From Gemmatimonadota bacterium (GTDB lineage Bacteria > ARS69): a DNA stretch of 5,600 nt. A program made the position numbers and the translations under genes. Shown here one piece after another: positions 1 through 5,600 of the stretch (its first letter is position 1; every line of letters begins with the position of its first letter). The notes beneath the pieces were generated by a model, which saw nothing but the letters and a program-made list of their open reading frames with translations, made no database searches and was not told the DNA's origin. The DNA lies in assembly GCA_021604925.1 (NCBI GenBank), contig BQJX01000227.1, positions 1-5,600 on the forward strand, read 5' to 3'.

Positions 1-2
1 GA

Positions 3-254
3 CCCGCCGCGTTGTCCGTAGCTTTGGGGGAGCTCTTGGACGATCCCGAAGCGGCAGCCGCCATGGGCGCGCAAGGTCGACGCGCGGCTCAGGAACGCTT
101 CGGGTTGGAACGGGTCGTGGACCGGACGCTGGACGTCTACCGCAGCCTGCTCTCGCCCGCCGGGGAATTCGAATCCACTGGATCGAGAACGCGTAATCGG
201 CTACAATTCCAAGGGATTACGCCGACCGGGGAAACCCCCAAAGAGGGACCATGA
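3..254 (+). CDS. Glycosyltransferase, C-terminal fragment (5' end outside window)
   Basis: The frame is open from the left edge (first full codon at 3) to a TGA at 252-254, giving 83 residues of a protein whose start and catalytic part lie outside. The first ~50 residues look like the end of a GT4-type, GT-B fold glycosyltransferase: a LGELLDDPE segment, a MGAQGRR turn, an ERFGLERVV segment and a final helix ending in VYRSLLS. In this family that region packs the C-terminal helix back on the fold. The likely role is sugar transfer from a nucleotide sugar to a lipid-linked polysaccharide intermediate at the inner face of the membrane. From about base 156 a 32-residue tail follows, rich in G, T, R and P, with codons such as AGA, AAT and CTA that are unlike the rest of the window; it does not resemble the family. 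The stop overlaps the next start by 4 bases (ATGA). The donor and acceptor sugars cannot be told from this fragment. Confidence 0.75.
   Translation, partial: PAALSVALGELLDDPEAAAAMGAQGRRAAQERFGLERVVDRTLDVYRSLLSPAGEFESTGSRTRNRLQFQGITPTGETPKEGP
179..207 (+). promoter_or_regulatory. Possible internal sigma-70-like promoter before the phosphotransferase gene
   Basis: TACAAT at 202-207 matches the -10 consensus at five of six positions and lies in a locally AT-richer patch, which is unusual in this window. A hexamer 17 bases upstream, TGGATC at 179-184, matches the -35 consensus at only three of six. Transcription would begin near 214 and leave a leader of about 37 bases before the ATG at 251. The leader holds a short perfect inverted repeat, GGGG AAA CCCC (228-238). 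The site lies inside the odd tail of the upstream gene. This rests on sequence resemblance only, and a chance match is quite possible. Confidence 0.25.
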
Positions 255-1786
255 GCGCTGTGACCGAGCCTTCCACGACCGCGCCCGCGGGTCCCCCGGA
301 GTCGCCTCCCCGCGACCGTTCGCGGCCGTCGGAGCTGTCCCTCGTCATCACGGCCATGCTGCTGGATGCGGCCGTCCTGGTGACCGGGTTCGTGGGCGCG
401 CACATGTTCCGCTTCGACACCGGGCTCTTCCAGGGGCCTTCCGAGCCGCTGCGTATCGAGCACTGGTGGACGCTGGTGATCCTGTTGCCCACCTGGGTGC
501 TGCTGCATGGAGCGAACGGTCTCTACCGACCGCGAAGCCTGGAAACCACCCTGGACCAGATCGTCGGGGTGATGAAAGCGGTCTCGCTCGGCTGTCTCTT
601 TGTGCTCGCGCTCGGGTTCCTGACCAAGACCAGCTACTTCTACGAGAAGCGCCTGGTTCTGATCTTTGCCTGGCTGTTCACCATGACCTTGTCCCTGGTC
701 GTCCGGTTCGCGATCCTGCGCCCGTTCTATCGCCGCCACTTCTCGGAGCACTCGCGTCACCAGCGAATCGTGATTGTCGGCGCCGGGGTGGAGGGCACGC
801 GCTTCCTGGCGCGCATCCGCGAGAACGAGGCGCTGAGCTACGACGTGGTCGCGTTCGTCGACGACGATCCCGCCAAGCATGGAATGGAGATCGACGGGGT
901 TCGCGTGCACGGTTCCGCGGACATCCTCCCGGAGGTCGTGCGGGAGGTTCAGGCGGATCAGGTCTTTGTGGCGATCCCCAGCCTGGGGCAGGAGGGCACC
1001 CTGGCCATGATGTCCCGCTGCATGACCGCGGGACTCCCGGTCCGCCTTGTGAATGACATTCTTCATCTCATTGTCGCGGACACGCAGGTGGAGACGATCG
1101 ACGGCGTGCCCACGTACGAGATCCGAACCGACACCGCGCCGCAGTTGAGCCTCTTCATCAAGCGCGCGTTCGACCTTCTGGTGGCCGGCGGGCTGCTGCT
1201 GTGCTTCTTCCCGCTGTTCCTCTTCATCGCCATGCTGATCAAGATCTTCTCGCCGGGTCCCGTGCTCTTCCGACAGGTGCGCGCCGGCCAGTTCGGCAGC
1301 GAGTTCACCATGTCCAAGTTCCGCACGATGCGCCTCGAGACGGATGATGCCATTCATCGCGAGTACGCCACGAACTTCATCACCGGCAAGCAGCTGGAGT
1401 TCACGGACGAGAAAAAGAAGTCGGCCGAGTCCGTCTTCAAGATGACAAAGGATCCGCGAATCACTCCGATCGGGGCCATCCTGCGCCGCACGAGCCTGGA
1501 CGAGCTGCCGCAGCTGCTGAACGTGGTACGGGGGGAGATGAGTGTGGTCGGGCCGCGCCCTCCCATCTTCTACGAGCTGAACCACTACAAGGAATGGCAC
1601 AAGAAGCGCCTCCGGGCCAAGCCCGGGCTGACCGGACTCTGGCAGGTGAGTGGGCGTTCCACCGTTCCCTTCGACGAGATGGTGTTGCTGGACCTGTACT
1701 ACATCGACCATTGGTCCCTGAAGACGGACCTGGAGATTCTGTTCCGTACCATTCCCGTCGTGCTGTATGGCGAGGGAGCCTACTGA
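251..1786 (+). CDS. Polyprenyl-phosphate sugar-1-phosphate transferase (WcaJ/WbaP-like, initiates the repeat unit)
   Basis: This 511-residue integral membrane protein has the layout of the large polyprenol phosphate phosphoglycosyl transferases. It should move a sugar-1-phosphate from a UDP-sugar to undecaprenyl phosphate, the committed first step of repeat-unit assembly. Visible parts: a hydrophilic, Pro-rich N-terminus (1-27); hydrophobic helices near 28-52, 71-90, 105-124 and 133-155; a Rossmann-like CoA_binding_3 region from 171 with a GAGVEG loop at 177-182 and VDDD at 203-206; then the catalytic domain from about 301, with a membrane hairpin at 307-333, SPGPVLFRQ at 334-342, KFRTM at 356-360, the catalytic Asp-Glu in LDELPQ (D417-E418 region), SVVGPRP at 431-437 and KPGLTGLWQVSGRS at 457-470. 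All core motifs are intact and the length is usual. The ATG overlaps the previous stop and has an AGAGGG element only about 3 bases upstream; a GTG at 260 is an alternative start with better spacing. Which sugar it uses (glucose, galactose, N-acetyl or diNAcBac type) cannot be read from the sequence, so no symbol is given. Confidence 0.95.
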   Translation: MSAVTEPSTTAPAGPPESPPRDRSRPSELSLVITAMLLDAAVLVTGFVGAHMFRFDTGLFQGPSEPLRIEHWWTLVILLPTWVLLHGANGLYRPRSLETTLDQIVGVMKAVSLGCLFVLALGFLTKTSYFYEKRLVLIFAWLFTMTLSLVVRFAILRPFYRRHFSEHSRHQRIVIVGAGVEGTRFLARIRENEALSYDVVAFVDDDPAKHGMEIDGVRVHGSADILPEVVREVQADQVFVAIPSLGQEGTLAMMSRCMTAGLPVRLVNDILHLIVADTQVETIDGVPTYEIRTDTAPQLSLFIKRAFDLLVAGGLLLCFFPLFLFIAMLIKIFSPGPVLFRQVRAGQFGSEFTMSKFRTMRLETDDAIHREYATNFITGKQLEFTDEKKKSAESVFKMTKDPRITPIGAILRRTSLDELPQLLNVVRGEMSVVGPRPPIFYELNHYKEWHKKRLRAKPGLTGLWQVSGRSTVPFDEMVLLDLYYIDHWSLKTDLEILFRTIPVVLYGEGAY

Positions 1787-1802
1787 CGTGAGGCTAATCA
1801 TC

Positions 1803-1809
1803 AAAGGAG
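1803..1809 (+). promoter_or_regulatory. Strong ribosome binding site for the oxidoreductase gene
   Basis: AAAGGAG lies 7 bases before the GTG at 1817 and is the best Shine-Dalgarno match in the window. It decides the GTG start, since there is no competing ATG until codon 23, inside the Rossmann fold. It fills most of the 30-base gap between the phosphotransferase stop and this gene, where no terminator is seen. Confidence 0.7.
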
Positions 1810-1816
1810 CTGCATC

Positions 1817-2863
1817 GTGCTTTCAGTAGCCGTAGTCGGATGTGGATATTGGGGACCCAACCTGATCCGGAACTTCGCGCAGATGCCAGGCGTGCGAATG
1901 AAGACGGCGGTGGACCTCAACAAGGAACGCCTGCGTCACATTTCCCAGCTGTACGCGTCGGTGGAAACGTCCACTTCGGTGGATTCCGTGCTGGAGGATC
2001 CCGAGATCGATGCGATCCTCGTGGCCACGCCGGTGTCCACGCACCACCCGATCGCCAAGCGAGCGCTCGAGGCCGGCAAGCACGTCCTGGTGGAAAAGCC
2101 GATGGCCGCCAGCGTGGCCGAGGCCGAAGAACTGCAGGGGATCGCGGAGGATCGCGGGATGGTCCTTATGGCCGGGCACACGTTCTTATACACGGCGGCC
2201 GTGAACAAGATGAAGGACCTGATCTCCTCCGGGGAACTCGGCCACATCTACTACATCAGCACCACGCGCGTGAACCTGGGCCTGTTCCAGGAGGACATCA
2301 ACGTGGTGTGGGATCTGGCTCCGCATGACATCTCCATTCTCAACTACATCCTGGGCTCCGAGCCGGAGTCGGTGGCCGCGCACGGCCAGGCGTACATCCA
2401 GGCCGGGATCGAGGATGTGGCCTTCGTGAACCTCACCTATCCGGGCGACATCGTGGCGCATACGCACGTCTCGTGGCTGAACCCGGACAAGATCCGCCGC
2501 ATCACGGTGGTGGGCAGCAAGAAGATGCTGGTCTACGACGACGTCTCCACGACCGAGAAGATCCGCGTCTACGACAAGGGCGTGACCGTGCAGCCCCACT
2601 ACGACACCTTCGGCGAGTTCCAGCTCTCGTACCGGTTCGGGGACATCTACACGCCCCGTCTCGACGACAACGAGCCGCTCAAGAACGAGTGCCAGCACTT
2701 CATCCATTGTATCCAGAAGCGGGAGACTCCCCGTTCCGACGGAGTCGCAGGACTGTCCGTCGTGCGGGTGATCGAACGCGCCTGCGAGTCCATTCGCCAG
2801 AACGGGTTGCAGCTTCCGTTGCATCCTGATCCGTCCCCCAGCGAGAAAGGTTCGGCCCAGTGA
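1817..2863 (+). CDS. Gfo/Idh/MocA family NAD(P)-dependent sugar oxidoreductase
   Basis: This is a 348-residue cytoplasmic dehydrogenase of the glucose-fructose oxidoreductase family, of normal length. Its Rossmann domain begins at once with VAVVGCGYWG (dinucleotide loop G8-x-G10-x-x-G13) and has an acidic residue after the second strand (D33), which favours NAD(H). It continues with VATPVSTH (69-76) and the family's EKP motif at 93-95, with K94 the expected catalytic lysine. The second, alpha/beta domain carries WDLAPHD at 165-171, which fits the D-x-x-x-H active-site motif (D166, H170). The last ~13 residues are a polar tail. In polysaccharide loci such enzymes oxidise a hydroxyl of a nucleotide sugar, often at C3, to a ketone that an aminotransferase then uses; the next gene is such an aminotransferase and overlaps it by 4 bases (GTGA). 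That supports a paired oxidation-transamination role of the WbpB/WbpE or WlbA/WlbC kind, but the sequence does not look close to WbpB itself. The substrate is unknown, and a ketosugar reductase role remains possible. The start is GTG with a strong ribosome binding site. Confidence 0.93.
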   Translation: MLSVAVVGCGYWGPNLIRNFAQMPGVRMKTAVDLNKERLRHISQLYASVETSTSVDSVLEDPEIDAILVATPVSTHHPIAKRALEAGKHVLVEKPMAASVAEAEELQGIAEDRGMVLMAGHTFLYTAAVNKMKDLISSGELGHIYYISTTRVNLGLFQEDINVVWDLAPHDISILNYILGSEPESVAAHGQAYIQAGIEDVAFVNLTYPGDIVAHTHVSWLNPDKIRRITVVGSKKMLVYDDVSTTEKIRVYDKGVTVQPHYDTFGEFQLSYRFGDIYTPRLDDNEPLKNECQHFIHCIQKRETPRSDGVAGLSVVRVIERACESIRQNGLQLPLHPDPSPSEKGSAQ

Positions 2864-3972
2864 ACGTCCCCTTCAACGATCTTCGGGCGCAGTACAACAC
2901 CATCAAGCCGGAAATCGACGACGCGATCGGCAGGATCGTCGAGAGCTGCGCTTTCATCGGGGGCCCCGCCGTCGCGAGCTTCGAGGAGAATTTCGCGAAG
3001 TTCGTCGGCGTGGACCATTGCGTCGGATTGGCCAGCGGTACCGCGGCGTTGCATATCGCCATGACCGCACTGGACATCGGTCCCGGTGACGAGGTGATCA
3101 CCTCCCCGTGGACGTTCATCGCCACGACCGAGGCGATCAGCCAGACCGGAGCCACGGTCAAGTTCGTGGACTGCCGACTGAGCGACGGCTGCCTGGATCC
3201 CGACCAGCTGGAGGCGGCGATCACTCCGCGCACCAAGGCGGTCATCCCGGTTCACATCTTCGGGCATCCGGCGGACATGGATCCCATCCTGGAGATCGCG
3301 CAGCGGCACGGCCTCGCCGTGATCGAGGACGCGGCCCAGGCGCACGGTGCCCGGTACAAGGGACGCAACGTCGGCTCCATGGGGCGCGTGTCGTGCTACA
3401 GCTTCTACCCGGGCAAGAACCTCGGCGCCTACGGCGACGCGGGCGGGATCGTCACGGATGATCAGGAGCTGGGCGATCGCATCCGTCTCCTGCGGGACCA
3501 CGGGCGCACCACCAAGTACGAGCACATCACGGAGGGCTACGCCTATCGCCTGGACGGCCTGCAGGCCGCGATCCTGGACGTGAAGCTGCGCCACCTGGAC
3601 GACTGGACCCGGGGGCGTCGTCGCTTTGCGGCGATGTACGACGAGCTGCTGGCCGACGTGCCCGGCGTGGTCCCGATGAGTCCGCAGGGCGACGTGCACC
3701 ACGTCTATCATCTGTACGTGGTGCGGGTGCCCAACCGCGAGGTGATCCTGCCGCAGTTGCAGGCCAAGGGAGTGGGAGCGGGCGTGCACTACCCGATCTC
3801 GCTGCATCTGCAACCGGCATATGCAACGATGGGACTCGGAGCCGGCGCATTTCCGAACTCGGAGAAGCTGGCGGAAGAAGTGATCTCGTTGCCGCTCTAC
3901 GCAGAGATGGACGAAAAGGCCCCGGCGCACGTGGCGTCGGTGCTCAAGGAGCTGGTGGGTGCACGGGCCTAG
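2860..3972 (+). CDS. DegT/DnrJ/EryC1/StrS family PLP-dependent sugar aminotransferase
   Basis: This 370-residue fold-type I aminotransferase should place an amino group on a keto nucleotide sugar, with glutamate as the usual donor. The sequence shows VPFNDLRAQY at the N-terminus (3-12), the phosphate-binding SGTAAL at 59-64, W84-T85 in the SPWTF loop, the cofactor-ring aspartate in IEDAAQAHGA (D157, with Q160) and the Schiff-base lysine K186 in SFYPGKNLGAYGDAG. RLDGLQAAIL (230-239) and GVHYPISLHLQPAY (308-321) shape the sugar site. All residues expected for activity are present and the length is typical. The HYP..LHLQPAY form is common among 3-keto-sugar aminotransferases (WbpE, FdtB or QdtB types), so a 3-amino sugar is a reasonable inference, but position and sugar are not proven. 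The GTG start is set by the 4-base overlap with the oxidoreductase stop, with AAAGG 9 bases upstream. This coupling suggests the two proteins work in sequence. No acetyltransferase gene stands beside it in this window. Confidence 0.94.
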   Translation: MNVPFNDLRAQYNTIKPEIDDAIGRIVESCAFIGGPAVASFEENFAKFVGVDHCVGLASGTAALHIAMTALDIGPGDEVITSPWTFIATTEAISQTGATVKFVDCRLSDGCLDPDQLEAAITPRTKAVIPVHIFGHPADMDPILEIAQRHGLAVIEDAAQAHGARYKGRNVGSMGRVSCYSFYPGKNLGAYGDAGGIVTDDQELGDRIRLLRDHGRTTKYEHITEGYAYRLDGLQAAILDVKLRHLDDWTRGRRRFAAMYDELLADVPGVVPMSPQGDVHHVYHLYVVRVPNREVILPQLQAKGVGAGVHYPISLHLQPAYATMGLGAGAFPNSEKLAEEVISLPLYAEMDEKAPAHVASVLKELVGARA

Positions 3973-4005
3973 AGTCCGGCACTCCTTCCGGGGAGCCAAG
4001 TCCGC

Positions 4006-5004
4006 ATGAGTATCCGCCTACGCCCGACCGAGGCGATCCTGGCGATCAATCATCGCTGCAATACGTTCTGCGTGATGTGCGACATCTGGTCCACTCCGGA
4101 CCGGCACGAGTTGCCGCCGGAGTGGTATCGCCGATTGCCGCCCAGTCTCAAGAGCATCAACATCTCGGGGGGCGAGCCGTTCATGCGGGACGACGTCCCC
4201 GAGATCATCGAGGTCCTGCGCGAACGCCTGGACAATCCGCGTGTCATCTTCTCCACGAACGGGGTTCTCACCGAGAAGATCGTGGAGCAGACCGTGGATC
4301 TCGCCAAGCGCGGCCCGATCGCCGTGCGGATCTCCACCGACGGCGTGGGGGAGGAGCACGACCGGATCCGGAACCACAAGGGCTGCTTCGACAAGATCAT
4401 GCACACGCTCGACGAGCTGAAGAAGGCCGGGATGAAGGACCTGGGCCTGGCCTGCACCGGTTCCAAGGACAACCCGGGGGCGCTGCTGCGGGTCAAGGAG
4501 CTGGCGGCGGAGTTGAAGGTGGACTTCGTCTGCTCGGTCGTCCACTCCAGCGAGCTCTACTTCGGGGATCAGGGCGACATGGTGCCCCGCGATGCCGGGA
4601 CCCGTTCGGATCTGATCCAGATCGCCACCCGTCAGTTGCGGTCCAAGCGACCCAAGGACTGGTTCCGGGCCTATTACACCGACGGCATGATCGATTACAT
4701 TGACGGCAAGCCGCGTCGCGTTCCCTGCACCGCGGCCACGAACCACATTCACGTGGATCACAAGGGCGTCGTCTATCCCTGCAACATCCTGAACCGCCCC
4801 ATGGGCGACATGAACGAGGTCACGTGGGAGGACATCGAGAACGATCCGAACACGCTGGATGTCCTCGCCGCCGTGAGCGGATGCCAGCTGCAGTGCTGGA
4901 TGAGCTGCACGGTGGCACCGGGAATGCGGACGAAGCCGGCGGATCCGGTGCGTTGGATCGCCACGCGCTGGCTGGCCGGGGGGAAACCGCGGTCAGAGGT
5001 TTGA
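4006..5004 (+). CDS. Radical SAM enzyme with SPASM/twitch-like C-terminal cysteines, function unknown
   Basis: This 332-residue protein has the radical SAM signature C18-x3-C22-x2-C25, which binds the [4Fe-4S] cluster that cleaves S-adenosylmethionine. SGGEPF (54-59, SAM-binding GGE), FSTNG (82-86) and ISTDG (109-113) follow on successive barrel strands. After the barrel come C241-x12-G-x4-C259, the first half of a SPASM pattern, then C293-x3-C297-x3-C301. These five cysteines could hold one auxiliary Fe-S cluster, as in the shorter twitch domains; the second half is not the standard SPASM spacing. There is no signal peptide or membrane segment. The start is an ATG with GGGAG ten bases upstream, 33 bases after the aminotransferase stop. 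Known SPASM/twitch enzymes modify peptides, or oxidise an aminocyclitol as BtrN does. Placement between a sugar aminotransferase and a glycosyltransferase suggests a sugar or sugar-lipid substrate (dehydrogenation, epimerisation or deamination), but this is inference. The family call is firm; the reaction is not known. Confidence 0.93.
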   Translation: MSIRLRPTEAILAINHRCNTFCVMCDIWSTPDRHELPPEWYRRLPPSLKSINISGGEPFMRDDVPEIIEVLRERLDNPRVIFSTNGVLTEKIVEQTVDLAKRGPIAVRISTDGVGEEHDRIRNHKGCFDKIMHTLDELKKAGMKDLGLACTGSKDNPGALLRVKELAAELKVDFVCSVVHSSELYFGDQGDMVPRDAGTRSDLIQIATRQLRSKRPKDWFRAYYTDGMIDYIDGKPRRVPCTAATNHIHVDHKGVVYPCNILNRPMGDMNEVTWEDIENDPNTLDVLAAVSGCQLQCWMSCTVAPGMRTKPADPVRWIATRWLAGGKPRSEV

Positions 5005-5041
5005 TCGAGGCCAGGGGGCCGCGGGGGCGTCTGGGCCACCC

Positions 5042-5600
5042 ATGAAGATCCTCGTCGTGAACAAGTTCTACTGGCCGAAGGGCGGGTCCGAGCGCGTGAT
5101 GTTCGACCTGTCCGAGGCCTATGCCGCGGCGGGGCACACGGTCGTCCCGTTTGCGATGCAGTCGCCGGACAACGTCCCGACCGGGTGGGAAGACCGGTTC
5201 GCTCCCGCCGTCCGCTACGAAGGGGTTCGCGGTCTCGGAGCGGCACGCGCGGCAGTCCATGCCGTGTACTCGCGTCCGGCCAAGCGCGCGATCCAGGCGC
5301 TTCTGCAGAGCGAGAAGCCGGACGTGGCCCACCTGCACAACTTCCACCACCAACTGTCGCCGTCCATCGTGGACGCGCTTCGCGACGCCGGCGTGCCGAC
5401 CGTGTTCACGCTCCACGACTACAAGGCCGTGTGTCCCAACTACCTGCTGTACACCCAGGGCGCTCCGTGCGAACGCTGCCTGGGCGGGCGCTACCACCAC
5501 GCCGTGGTTCACCGGTGTGTGCGCGGAAGCTGGGGCGCCTCCGCCGTGGCCGCCGTGGAGATGACCGTGCACCGGAAGCGTCGTACGCTGGAGCGCGGCA
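5042..5600 (+). CDS. GT4-like glycosyltransferase, N-terminal part (3' end outside window)
   Basis: An open frame starts at ATG 5042 and runs uninterrupted off the right edge, giving 186 codons. The N-terminus MKILVVNKFYWPKGGSERV is the first strand and glycine-rich loop of a GT-B fold glycosyltransferase, here with GGSE at 14-17. VAHLHNFHHQLSPSIV (95-110) and TVFTLHDYKAVCPNYLLY (120-137) are the usual acceptor-domain strands with the His-Asp motif. Cysteines C131, C143, C146 and C159 form a C-x11-C-x2-C-x12-C set (CERC within), a recurring feature of one GT4 subgroup that may bind a metal; that role is inferred. The donor-binding half lies outside. The start is supported by the family's N-terminus, although no good Shine-Dalgarno sequence precedes it in the 37-base gap, which is G/C-rich and can fold. 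The expected role is addition of a sugar to the growing lipid-linked repeat unit on the cytoplasmic side. The specificity is unknown. Confidence 0.9.
   Translation, partial: MKILVVNKFYWPKGGSERVMFDLSEAYAAAGHTVVPFAMQSPDNVPTGWEDRFAPAVRYEGVRGLGAARAAVHAVYSRPAKRAIQALLQSEKPDVAHLHNFHHQLSPSIVDALRDAGVPTVFTLHDYKAVCPNYLLYTQGAPCERCLGGRYHHAVVHRCVRGSWGASAVAAVEMTVHRKRRTLERG

Noticed and set aside
137..1804. 555-codon open frame on the minus strand covering the phosphotransferase gene
   Set aside because: Its codons are in exact register with the + strand gene, so a stop needs a TTA, CTA or TCA codon on the sense strand, all rare in a GC-rich gene. The translation is rich in H, Q, R and D with no domain, while the + strand frame has full family motifs.
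1787..1816. Possible terminator or promoter between the phosphotransferase and the oxidoreductase
   Set aside because: The 30 bases hold a ribosome binding site but no stable inverted repeat, T-run or convincing -10/-35 pair.
2186..2824. 212-codon minus-strand frame over the oxidoreductase gene
   Set aside because: It is in register with the + strand gene and explained by avoidance of TTA, CTA and TCA codons; no family features.
2647..3999. 450-codon open frame on the minus strand covering the aminotransferase gene
   Set aside because: It has the same codon-register shadow as the + strand aminotransferase, crosses two real genes, and shows no recognisable domain.
4018..4761. 247-codon minus-strand frame over the radical SAM gene
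   Set aside because: It is again in register with the sense codons, and the translation is low-complexity and without motifs.
5121..5564. 147-codon + strand frame rich in R, T, S and P within the second glycosyltransferase
   Set aside because: It is an out-of-frame reading of the glycosyltransferase; the arginine- and threonine-rich composition is typical of a shifted frame in GC-rich DNA.
4820..5572. 250-codon minus-strand frame over the end of the radical SAM gene and the second glycosyltransferase
   Set aside because: It is in register with the glycosyltransferase frame that starts at 5042, which has clear family motifs on the + strand.
1..5600. Mobile element, CRISPR array, tRNA or horizontal-transfer boundary
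   Set aside because: No repeated units, terminal inverted repeats, transposase-like frames or cloverleaf sequences were seen, and base composition is even across the five main genes apart from the short patch near 180-215.

Overview
The window comes from a GC-rich bacterium; by eye GC is above 60 % and third codon positions are mostly G or C. Every gene lies on the + strand with almost no space between genes. The content is a surface polysaccharide (exopolysaccharide, capsule or O-antigen) assembly locus. Nothing here fixes the phylum: there is no rRNA, tRNA or taxonomic marker. No flippase, polymerase, transposase, CRISPR array or tRNA was seen.

Layout, left to right: the 3' end of a GT-B type glycosyltransferase (3-254); a complete polyprenyl-phosphate sugar phosphotransferase that would load the first sugar-phosphate onto undecaprenyl phosphate (251-1786); a Gfo/Idh/MocA NAD(P)-dependent sugar oxidoreductase (1817-2863); a DegT/DnrJ/EryC1/StrS PLP-dependent sugar aminotransferase (2860-3972); a radical SAM enzyme with a C-terminal cysteine set resembling a SPASM/twitch auxiliary cluster (4006-5004); and the 5' part of a second GT4-like glycosyltransferase running off the right edge (5042-5600). 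Two junctions overlap by 4 bases (ATGA at 251-254, GTGA at 2860-2863). The other gaps are 30, 33 and 37 bases, so this reads as one transcription unit, perhaps with an extra internal promoter before the phosphotransferase.

A plausible joint role: the oxidoreductase oxidises a nucleotide sugar to a keto sugar, the aminotransferase converts the keto group to an amine, the radical SAM enzyme may modify this or a related sugar further, the phosphotransferase starts the lipid-linked repeat unit, and the flanking glycosyltransferases extend it. The first two steps follow the logic of known 3-amino-sugar pathways. The radical SAM step is the unexplained part and the best candidate for new chemistry. 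Its neighbours make a sugar substrate likely but do not prove it.
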